Origin: Legionella bononiensis
GTDB lineage: Bacteria; Pseudomonadota; Gammaproteobacteria; Legionellales; Legionellaceae
Reading direction: 5' to 3'
Length of the DNA stretch: 64,000 nucleotides
Assembly: GCF_016786215.1 (NCBI RefSeq)
Contig: NZ_JADOBG010000022.1
Coordinates: forward strand, 310,001-374,000
The notes beneath the pieces were generated by a model. It saw only the letters and a list, made by a program, of their open reading frames with translations, did no database searches and was not told where the DNA came from. Shown one piece after another: positions 8,277 through 15,325 of the stretch. The number at the start of each line of letters is the position of its first letter. The first letter of the stretch is position 1. Position numbers and translations under genes: made by a program.

Positions 8277-8411
8277 GTAACTTCTCAATAAGTCCGGGAA
8301 ACGTCATCCCGAACACTGTGAGGGCTCTCCTGAAAGTGGCACTGTGCCTGGATTTGGAGATCCCTCGTTACACTCGGGATGACGAATTTCCCGGACTTAT
8401 TGAGAAGCTAC
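8277..8411. repeat. Complete single-unit element: palindromic repeat within 25-bp inverted ends
   Basis: GTAACTTCTCAATAAGTCC (from 8277) is mirrored by GGACTTATTGAGAAGCTAC (to 8411), with 24 of 25 end bases pairing by eye. Inside lies one CGTCATCC palindrome (8302-8384). This is the simplest intact form of the element family in the window and shows its outer boundaries. It fills a third of the 8100-8469 gap, and the rest is featureless AT-rich sequence. Confidence 0.8.
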
Positions 8412-8469
8412 ATTTTCAGGGCTGTTGAACGTTACCTCTTCTGACACTGCTCTGTATACTTATTTTTGC

Positions 8470-9954
8470 CTAATAGCTCATCCTTGAAGAGCTGGCCTGT
8501 GAGTTCTGCTGAATTAAATGAGTCCCGATAAGCTGAGCTAATATATTTATTTGTCGTTCATACATGGCACGATCGTAACCTCCTTCCAAACCCCAATATA
8601 TGCCTGTAATATGTTCTTTGTTTTCATTATATAACTCGAATATTTGTTCATAAAAAAAAGTTAAATCCCCATCATTAAATCGGGTTTTACTTGCCTCTGA
8701 TTGTGACATCATCCGATCATTGACCCATTTTCCGCAGGGAGCGGTTTCGTCTTCGTGTGAATCCCAGCCTGTTGGTAATAAAAGGGCGACTTTATGGTGA
8801 TGCGTTTTTGCCTGTGCAATCTGCTCTTTAAGCTTGGTGAGAGCAAATTGAAGCGCCGGATGAAGATCAATTTTTTTACGGGACGTCAAACTTAAATCGA
8901 CAGCATAATATTCCAGATTATTGTGGTTCCAACATTTAATTTTTTCGCCAACCTCAGTACCCATTGAATTGAATTCCTGATTAATATAAGAATGATCCTG
9001 GCCTGGATACACTCTTGAGTCAAAGATATCAATGTGGCATATATTCATGTGGGATGCTGTCTGGCACAGAATCTGACATAAGCCATTATCCCTGTTCACA
9101 TCAGTTCCAATTATAACGTAGTGCACCGGTTCCTCGTGTACAGTCTCCCAAAACTTCATGAGAACAGCGGTCTTGTTGATAAGACAAAAACCACTGCCTT
9201 CATTACTAAATGCATGATGAGTGGGTAAACCAAAGGAAAAAATTATTTTTGAAGGATTTAATAACGTAGTCGCGAGATCGGTGATCAGCACTCTAAAAGT
9301 TTCTGGAGTGATCACGATGTCTGAATTTATTTCTTTAACCCCTCTTTTCGATGCCTGAATGGAATAATCTATTAATTGCTTCAAGTAATCTCTAGGGTGG
9401 ATTGCAAGCAGGGATTGGAGAATTATGTCGGTTTCAGGAATTTGATCTAATAAATGAAAGGCTGCTGGACGATTCCCTTTGGTGATTTCTCCAAATAACT
9501 GGGACCAGCGCTCGGGTACACTTCCCTGAGTGTTGGTCATGATCGGTAACGAATGGTAATTTTTCAGTGCCTGAGTCATATGCATAATGCGAGCTTGTTG
9601 ATCTTCCTTACCACCGGCAGGCATATGATGCATCTGAGCTATCTCGTCAGGGGAGGGAATTTGAATGTAACACTCAGATAGATCAAATTCCTCAATGTCA
9701 TCCTGAACTGAATTTAATAAATGCATACGTTCATCAATTTGGGCGATGATGCGTCTCAGAATTTGTTTTATAGCGGGTCTAAGATTGGAGAAATAAGGGT
9801 CTTGAATATAAGAGTTTATTAATTCTTTATATTCAATGAGATCCTCAATGGATTGCTGTTCCAGGAACTTTTTAGTTTTAAATAACTGATTAAGTGCGAT
9901 TATGTCCTTTCTAAGGCTACTCGGCGATTGCTTCTCAAAAAATGTTCTTGGCAT
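8470..9954 (-). CDS. Histone-deacetylase-fold protein, likely Dot/Icm effector
   Basis: This protein is 494 residues. The N-terminal 130 residues are helical. The rest carries landmarks of the arginase/deacetylase fold in the right order: the tandem active-site His pair in LPTHHAFSNEGSGFCLIN (His246-His247, then GFC), the first metal strand GTDVNRDNG (Asp285), the second metal loop TGWDSHEDE (Asp398), and the C-terminal LEGGYD near residue 470. Classical HDACs have Asp-x-His at the first metal strand. Here it is Asp285-Val-Asn287, so a zinc ligand is replaced by Asn. L. pneumophila has an effector deacetylase, LphD, that acts on host histone H3. This protein may be a relative or paralogue, which I infer. 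Start: AGGATATTAT precedes the ATG. The C-terminus is Ser- and Gln-rich. Confidence 0.75.
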   Translation of the reverse strand: MPRTFFEKQSPSSLRKDIIALNQLFKTKKFLEQQSIEDLIEYKELINSYIQDPYFSNLRPAIKQILRRIIAQIDERMHLLNSVQDDIEEFDLSECYIQIPSPDEIAQMHHMPAGGKEDQQARIMHMTQALKNYHSLPIMTNTQGSVPERWSQLFGEITKGNRPAAFHLLDQIPETDIILQSLLAIHPRDYLKQLIDYSIQASKRGVKEINSDIVITPETFRVLITDLATTLLNPSKIIFSFGLPTHHAFSNEGSGFCLINKTAVLMKFWETVHEEPVHYVIIGTDVNRDNGLCQILCQTASHMNICHIDIFDSRVYPGQDHSYINQEFNSMGTEVGEKIKCWNHNNLEYYAVDLSLTSRKKIDLHPALQFALTKLKEQIAQAKTHHHKVALLLPTGWDSHEDETAPCGKWVNDRMMSQSEASKTRFNDGDLTFFYEQIFELYNENKEHITGIYWGLEGGYDRAMYERQINILAQLIGTHLIQQNSQASSSRMSY

Positions 9955-10111
9955 ATAATATCCTGAGCAATTCAGTTCAGCTTATAATTAATATTCTAGT
10001 CTATACAGTTTAGCTGGTGTAGGCTATATGCTCAGGACTTTGGAAATAATGTGATCAATTGGCACGACATGCTGGAACATCCTGACGATAAATAATTGGG
10101 AGTACTTATTA

Positions 10112-10516
10112 ATGATAACTCATAAAATAGTTCAATTATCACCTAAACCTTATGGAGTACATCTTATCACCAATGAGATATTAAATAAGGCTGAACTGTC
10201 TGGATCAGGAGTCCTGCATCTGTTTATTCAACATACTTCAGCTGCTTTGGCATTAAATGAAAATGCATCACCTGATGTGTTAACGGATGTGCACCAATTC
10301 TTTTGTGATTTTGTTCCTGAAAACAGGCAATACCGACATAAGGAAGAAGGTCCAGATGATATGCCTGCTCATATTAAATCCATAATTTGTGGCGCATCCT
10401 TAAGCATCCCTTATCTGAATAACTCTTTATTACTAGGTGTTTGGCAAGGAATTTACTTAATGGAATTCAGGAGGAACGCAGGCACCAGGAATATTGTCTT
10501 GAGCCTGCTGAGTTAA
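10112..10516 (+). CDS. YjbQ/UPF0047 family protein
   Basis: This 134-residue protein covers the full length of the UPF0047 family. Diagnostic segments are HTSAALALNENASPDV (about residues 41-56), the acidic EGPDDMPAHIKS (about 79-90) and LLLGVWQGIYLMEFRR near the C-terminus. The conserved His and Asp residues lie in these loops. Members have been reported to show weak thiamine phosphate synthase activity, but the physiological role is unclear. GGGAG lies 10 bases before the ATG. The gene is monocistronic and convergent with the methyltransferase that follows. Confidence 0.92.
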   Translation: MITHKIVQLSPKPYGVHLITNEILNKAELSGSGVLHLFIQHTSAALALNENASPDVLTDVHQFFCDFVPENRQYRHKEEGPDDMPAHIKSIICGASLSIPYLNNSLLLGVWQGIYLMEFRRNAGTRNIVLSLLS

Positions 10517-10532
10517 TTCCTGGCGCAGGGTA

Positions 10533-11405
10533 TTAATTTTTTCTGGCAATAACTGTGGGAAATATTCCCTGACTGTCATAGATAATGTCCAATACGTCAA
10601 AGCCTGCTTTATTCAACTGTTCACGGGTCTGATCCTCGGTTCTGTAGGTTTGCCAGTTGGCCTGTATGATATCGTTAAAAAGAGCATGTTGTTTCAGTGC
10701 ATCGTCGCTGTTGATATTCTTCCAGGTGGATTGACTGTTAAATTTGGGAGGAGGTGTAATGAAACTGGTTATTAATATCCCTTTATTTTTTAATGCGTTA
10801 TAAAATTGTTTGTACAGTAACGTGACTTGTTCATCATCAGATTCGTAAATATTAAGTCCATTACTGGTTATCAGGTTAAATTGTGATTCAATTCCCAGGT
10901 TCCATGCATCTTTTATCAAAAATGAGACGTTTTTAAAATCATATTTAACAGCATTCTGTGCGGCAAGTTCTATTGATCCATTATCCAAATCGATTCCAAC
11001 CAGATTGATGTTGGTTTTATTTGAATAATCCAGACTGAGGAGATCATCCATTAATCCACAGGGAATTGAAGCCAGTGTCCAATTATCCTGTATATGTAAT
11101 TGCAGTTGTTCCTGAAATATTTTGAAGCGTTCTTTAGTTGCTTTAAATCCTGGTGCTTTATTTAACAGCCAATGCTCTAAAGGGTGCATGGATTCTTTTT
11201 TCATGCTGTACAGAATGACATAGGCAGTCCAATACCCATTGAGGCCTCTGTTGGATAATAAAAACCGCCCCAGCTCAAATTGAGATAATCCATCAAGTAA
11301 TTTGAGTTCCTCATCCAGAGGAAGAATTAAGCCATCCGAATTTTTAAGTCTGTTTTGGTGTTCGGATAAATTAATATTAATGCTGTTGTTATGTGAAATA
11401 AGCAC
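10533..11405 (-). CDS. Class I SAM-dependent methyltransferase
   Basis: The 290-residue protein has a Rossmann methyltransferase core. LASIPCGLMDDLL (about residues 111-123) corresponds to motif I, VGIDLDNGSIELA (about 136-148) to the acidic motif II loop, KDAWNLG to motif III, and FNLITSNGLNIY to motif IV. The first 100 residues form a helical lid containing SRFLLSN-like and LEHWLL segments. The motif I glycines are reduced to one, so SAM binding may differ from the norm. Start is GTG, preceded by AGGGA at 7 bases. Substrate unknown. It stands alone and its 3' end is 16 bp from that of the YjbQ gene. Confidence 0.75.
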   Translation of the reverse strand: MLISHNNSININLSEHQNRLKNSDGLILPLDEELKLLDGLSQFELGRFLLSNRGLNGYWTAYVILYSMKKESMHPLEHWLLNKAPGFKATKERFKIFQEQLQLHIQDNWTLASIPCGLMDDLLSLDYSNKTNINLVGIDLDNGSIELAAQNAVKYDFKNVSFLIKDAWNLGIESQFNLITSNGLNIYESDDEQVTLLYKQFYNALKNKGILITSFITPPPKFNSQSTWKNINSDDALKQHALFNDIIQANWQTYRTEDQTREQLNKAGFDVLDIIYDSQGIFPTVIARKN

Positions 11406-11479
11406 GTTAAATTCCCTATTGGTTCATGTGGAGCCTAGTATATAACTTCCTTTAATCACATATCCAGAATCTTGAATCC

Positions 11480-11560
11480 GGACTTGGCAAAAACCCCATT
11501 TCTTTCGCGAGGATTACGTATCACTTCTTTTGCCTCAACCCTGGAGTTTTTCGTAAGTCC
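11480..11560. repeat. Short inverted-repeat element with GGACTTACGAAAAACTCCA-type ends
   Basis: The left end GGACTTGGCAAAAACCCCA (from 11480) and the inverse of the right end (to 11560) agree at 16 of 19 positions. The ends are the same as those of the 324-631 element. The interior is about 40 bp with no coding content. It lies just upstream of the YARHG gene. Confidence 0.5.
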
Positions 11561-11608
11561 TGTAATTATTAACTATACTATATATTATTTTGGATTCAGG
11601 ATGATCTC

Positions 11609-12664
11609 ATGCCACCAGTAAATAATAAACAAATTAATAAAGCGGAACTGTTAACCGCATTGATTCTATTGTTTTTTTCTGAAGCACTACTGGCAAATGA
11701 TACAGCTTTTGGTGGCGAGGGCTCTTTACCGATACCTATCTCACAACCGGATATAAAAATGGTTAATGAAGTCATTACCATAACCGGAAAGAATTTAGAT
11801 AGCTCAGAGATGAATGGCTCCTGGCATTACAGATGCGATTTTAATTTTAAAAATACTCTGAATGAAACTCTGAACGTTACTATGGGTTTTCCGTTTCCAG
11901 TATATAATGAAGAATCAAGCAATATTGCTCTTCCTGAAGGACAGAAGACGGGGCAGGGAAAACCTTTGGTTTATGATTTTCAGGTACTGGTTGATGGTAA
12001 TTCAGTATCTGCTCATAAAGAGAAAATCGCTCCAAACCGGGATAAAGGTTTGTACTATGATGAAGCGTATTTATGGACCACAACTTTTCCTCCTTTGGCA
12101 TCGATACATATCCAGCATGATTATGATACAGGTGCAACGTTTGATGTAATGGGCTATCACTGGGTTGCCTATGTTCTTAAGACCGGAGCACTTTGGCATA
12201 ATGAAACCATAGGGCATACCCAACTGGAGGTCATTCCGAATACCCCAACTCGATTATGCTCTGAAATTGACGGTAGTGCGGATTATTTGAAAACGACACC
12301 TGCTGGTATGACCATTCAGGGCAGTGGGGCAAGTAGAAAGTATATTTGGGATTTGCCTCAATTTCATCCTGCAGAGGATCTTTCTCTGTGTTTATTTACT
12401 CCTAAAAGTTTTGTGCGCTATAAAATGATTTATCCTGTTTTAAATGCTGAGAATCCTGTAAATGAGTTATCCAAATTGACTTCATCGCAACTACGAATTT
12501 TGCGTAACACTGTTTTTGCTCAATATGGAAGACAATTCAAATCTCCTGATTTGCAAAATTATTTTAATAATCAATGGTGGTATGAACCAAATCCCGCTTA
12601 TTCAGACAATATGTTAACCGCTGAAGATAAAAAGTTAATTTCGTTCATTAGTCAGGTACATTAA
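11609..12664 (+). CDS. Secreted DUF4424-like protein with C-terminal YARHG domain
   Basis: The 351-residue protein starts with a signal peptide (LLTALILLFFSEALLA, cut near residue 29). The central region (about 30-265) has the DUF4424-like pattern of beta strands: TITGKNLDSSEMNGSWHY, TMGFPFPVYN, the Tyr/Trp-rich AYLWTTTFPPLASIHIQHDY and GALWHNETIGHTQLEV. The last 70 residues (LRILRNTVFAQYGRQFKS ... WWYEPNP) are a YARHG domain, named for its Y-A-R-H-G motif, here Q-Y-G-R-Q. Such domains occur in extracellular proteins and are thought to bind the cell wall or other surfaces. AGGATGATCTC precedes the ATG. The protein should be periplasmic or secreted. Role unknown. Confidence 0.75.
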   Translation: MPPVNNKQINKAELLTALILLFFSEALLANDTAFGGEGSLPIPISQPDIKMVNEVITITGKNLDSSEMNGSWHYRCDFNFKNTLNETLNVTMGFPFPVYNEESSNIALPEGQKTGQGKPLVYDFQVLVDGNSVSAHKEKIAPNRDKGLYYDEAYLWTTTFPPLASIHIQHDYDTGATFDVMGYHWVAYVLKTGALWHNETIGHTQLEVIPNTPTRLCSEIDGSADYLKTTPAGMTIQGSGASRKYIWDLPQFHPAEDLSLCLFTPKSFVRYKMIYPVLNAENPVNELSKLTSSQLRILRNTVFAQYGRQFKSPDLQNYFNNQWWYEPNPAYSDNMLTAEDKKLISFISQVH

Positions 12665-12755
12665 TTGGATGGACAATAGGTCGCATTTCCAGTGTATTGG
12701 GATAATGTACCGGTTTTAGTGCAGTGGGCTAAATCTGCCCACTGGATAAGGTGTA

Positions 12756-13526
12756 TTATGCTGGTGAGTTGACGGATAGAAGATTTCGTTCGATTTCTTT
12801 ATGATCAGGAGCAGAACCAAAATTAAACAGTCCAATACCACCCGTGAGCATGGCCGTGATCCCAATCCCTCCAACAACCAGGCCTGCAATTCCCCCCGAG
12901 GCAGCGTGTAACAGGGTAAAGGCCAGAGCAACCGCAGCTACCCCTATGGCAAAAATAAAGCCTGATATAATGTGACAATCGAAGCTATTTATCGATGTAG
13001 AAATTAATTGCTTGGTGTTGGTTTTATCTGTTGCGTTGCTTGCTGCACTGTTCTCGGAATCAATGAATCTATCAGCATGTTCCTGAGGTACCACGATTAG
13101 ATCAGTTTGTGTCCCATCATCATTGTATACTATTCCATGAGGAAGCATTTCATGAACACCTTTTTTGCTTTCATCACACAGATCATAGAAAAAAGTGCCG
13201 TCAGCCTGATCCTTTAATTGATAAACCATGTCTTTAGTTGTTGCTGCACAATATCCAATGGCGTTGAAATAACGTAACCAGGCGTTTAAAAGCGCATCTT
13301 GCCATGAGTCTTTTATCCAAGGTTGAAATTCACCTTGAGTTTTGCTGTTTTGTAGTTCAAGTTTCGATTGAATTGCATTTCGGTTGTACTCATCTGTTTC
13401 AATAGTTAATGTGCCATGTGCATCATTTTCAGCAAATACTACCTGAAAGCGTATATAGTATTTATCTTCATGGCCTGGATAAGAGAGTGAATATTTAGAA
13501 ATGCACGTTGCTGATATGGGCTTCAT
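12756..13526 (-). CDS. Hypothetical protein with C-terminal membrane hairpin, effector candidate
   Basis: The 256-residue protein matches no family that I recognise. The first 180 residues are soluble and mixed alpha/beta, with many aromatic residues (HEDKYYIRFQVVF, WIKDSWQDALLNAWLRYF). Residues of about 180-240 form two Gly/Ala-rich transmembrane helices (IISGFIFAIGVAAVALAFTL and GIAGLVVGGIGITAMLTGGIG). A short polar tail follows. A soluble head plus a C-terminal Gly-rich membrane hairpin is common among Legionella effectors that insert into host membranes, but also in ordinary membrane proteins. There is no signal peptide. The ribosome site is weak. Convergent with the YARHG gene. Confidence 0.55.
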   Translation of the reverse strand: MKPISATCISKYSLSYPGHEDKYYIRFQVVFAENDAHGTLTIETDEYNRNAIQSKLELQNSKTQGEFQPWIKDSWQDALLNAWLRYFNAIGYCAATTKDMVYQLKDQADGTFFYDLCDESKKGVHEMLPHGIVYNDDGTQTDLIVVPQEHADRFIDSENSAASNATDKTNTKQLISTSINSFDCHIISGFIFAIGVAAVALAFTLLHAASGGIAGLVVGGIGITAMLTGGIGLFNFGSAPDHKEIERNLLSVNSPA

Positions 13527-13704
13527 AAGCTGCTCGTTGTTATAAGCTATTTTAAAAAATTCGAAAATCGATTATAGAACATTATTTGGACATGCCAAAG
13601 AAAAATGTACTATTCTATTCTCGTTTTTCCTATGTCCCGATGATGTATTTTTTGCAATTTTAAAATACTATCATGTACTGCCATTTTATTTTGAAGGAAT
13701 AATT

Positions 13705-14709
13705 ATGAAAGCAATAGGATATTTACAGTCATTACCCATTGATAATGATCAGGCTTTAATGGATCTGGATCTGCCCACTCCTAAAGTTTCAGGGCGTGAT
13801 ATTCTGGTTGCTGTAAAAGCCATTGCTGTTAATCCAGTGGATACTAAAATAAGACGAAATGTTCAACCGCAAGGAGCTGAGCCTAAGGTTTTGGGTTGGG
13901 ATGCCGCAGGTGTGGTTTTGGAAGTGGGTCCTGACGTAACCCTATTTAAGCCAGGTGATGAAGTGTGGTATGCCGGCGATTTAACTAGACCCGGAACTAA
14001 CAGTGAATTTCATCTGGTCGATGAGCGAATTGTTGCAAAAAAACCTAAGTCGCTAGGTTTTGAGGAAGCAGCCGCTCTTCCATTAACCAGTTTGACTGCA
14101 TGGGAGCTGTTATTTGATCGTTTGGAATTATCACCCACTGAACCTGGCAGTTTATTAATTACCGGTGCTGCTGGAGGAGTTGGTTCTGTGCTGGTTCAAT
14201 TGGCAAGAAAGTTAACTCATTTAAGCGTTATAGGGACTGCTTCCCGTCCTGAGTCTGTCCAATGGATTCTTGATAAGGGCGCTCATCATGTTATCGATCA
14301 CAGTAAAGATATGAAGGCTCAACTACAGGCAATAAATTATCCTGAAGTGGATTATGTCATTAGTCTGACCCACAGTGATGAGCATGCGAAAGCCTTGGTT
14401 GATGTTTTAAAGCCTCAAGGCAAATTTGCTTTAATTGATGATCCGCAGCATTTGGATTTTAAGATTTTTAAGCTTAAAAGTATTTCCATTCATTGGGAAA
14501 TGATGTACACCCGATCTATGTTTAAAACTCCTGACATGATCAAACAGCATGAAATTCTTACTAAAATGGCTCAATTGGTTGATGAGGGGCAGATAAAAAC
14601 TACCGTGGCTGAATGTATGGGGACTATTAATGCGGCTAATTTGAGAAAAGCTCATGCATTACTTGAAAGTGGTTTGGCCAGAGGAAAAATTGTGTTAAGT
14701 GGATTTTAG
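13705..14709 (+). CDS. Zinc-type alcohol dehydrogenase family protein (MDR superfamily)
   Basis: This 334-residue medium-chain dehydrogenase/reductase catalyses NAD(P)-dependent reduction or oxidation of an unknown carbonyl or alkene. The N-terminal GroES-like fold includes AIAVNPVDTKIR and VLGWDAAGVVLEVG. The Rossmann site is LLITGAAGGVGSVLVQLA at about residues 150-167. KPKSLGFEEAAALPLTSLTAWE and the C-terminal LARGKIVLSGF are typical of the TIGR02817 subgroup. The Cys and His ligands of the zinc in true alcohol dehydrogenases are absent (PVDTKIR in place of the Cys loop), as in quinone-reductase-like members. AAGGAATAATT precedes the ATG. A strong hairpin terminator follows, so the gene is probably its own unit. 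Confidence 0.9.
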   Translation: MKAIGYLQSLPIDNDQALMDLDLPTPKVSGRDILVAVKAIAVNPVDTKIRRNVQPQGAEPKVLGWDAAGVVLEVGPDVTLFKPGDEVWYAGDLTRPGTNSEFHLVDERIVAKKPKSLGFEEAAALPLTSLTAWELLFDRLELSPTEPGSLLITGAAGGVGSVLVQLARKLTHLSVIGTASRPESVQWILDKGAHHVIDHSKDMKAQLQAINYPEVDYVISLTHSDEHAKALVDVLKPQGKFALIDDPQHLDFKIFKLKSISIHWEMMYTRSMFKTPDMIKQHEILTKMAQLVDEGQIKTTVAECMGTINAANLRKAHALLESGLARGKIVLSGF

Positions 14710-14762
14710 TCGATTTTTATCCAGTTATCTGAAGGGTACTTGAGTCAAAAAAATCTGTAGTT

Positions 14763-14812
14763 TTTAAGGCCACATACAGTGTATGAGGCCTTAAAGACTC
14801 AGAATTTTTTTT
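14763..14812 (+). terminator. Rho-independent terminator of the alcohol dehydrogenase-like gene
   Basis: TTTAAGGCC (14763-14771) pairs with GGCCTTAAA (14787-14795), and an inner CATAC/GTATG stem extends the helix. A run of eight T follows at about 14805-14812, nine bases after the stem. It is placed about 50 bp after the stop codon. Confidence 0.7.
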
Positions 14813-14870
14813 GTCGAGCGTATCAGTATTCACAGCGAGTGCATTTAACTGATTTAAATATGTGCAGATA

Positions 14871-15055
14871 AACCGAGCCGCGACCGTTAGGAAGCGGAAC
14901 AGTCAAGTTACTGCATAGAATGTCCGGTATTCATTTTCAAATACAGCCAGTGATAAGCCTTAACTCATACCAAAAAGTAGTCATAGATTAGTACGTTACC
15001 CGTATGTTACGTCTATCTACCCAATGTTCCGCTTCCTGACGGTCGCGGCTCGGTT
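14871..15055. repeat. 185-bp inverted-repeat element (AACCGAGCCGCGACCG family), long form
   Basis: AACCGAGCCGCGACCGTTAG at 14871 and its inverse ending GGTCGCGGCTCGGTT at 15055 form 30-bp ends with one mismatch. The interior is non-coding. Other members are a short form at 56953-57033, a diverged single-ended copy at 33181-33265 that shares interior sequence, a half copy at 46827-46856 and traces near 32870. It abuts the truncated cupin fragment. With the terminator, this accounts for the first half of the 14710-15325 gap. 15126-15325 shows nothing. Confidence 0.8.
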
Positions 15056-15056
15056 G

Positions 15057-15125
15057 CTATTTAGTTTTTGGTAATTCGCGAAGTTCGTCAGGATGGTCTA
15101 AATTTTTCAATTCCATATTAGCCAT
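15057..15125 (-). pseudogene. Truncated cupin-like protein start (22 codons)
   Basis: A strong AAAGGAGCGAGAAA ribosome site precedes ATG at 15125. The peptide begins MANMELKNLDHPDELRELP and stops after 22 residues, exactly where the AACCGAGCCGCG repeat element begins. The start resembles the N-terminus of a family of small cupins that open with a D-x-P-D-E-x-R-x-F segment before the metal-binding barrel. The barrel is missing. The simplest reading is a gene truncated by the repeat. A genuine 22-residue peptide cannot be excluded. Confidence 0.45.
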
Positions 15126-15325
15126 TTTCTCGCTCCTTTGAGTACATCTTGTATTAATAATAGCACACAAGATTTGTTGTTGGGCATTGTTAAACGCTGA
15201 GGATCTCTTATGGATAAGCCTCGGGACTTAATGAACAAGCGATTATCCTATAACTAACATAACAATAGATGAATACACTGTCATAATGAATGTATTTTGT
15301 TTCGATTTTCACCTGATTTAATGTG

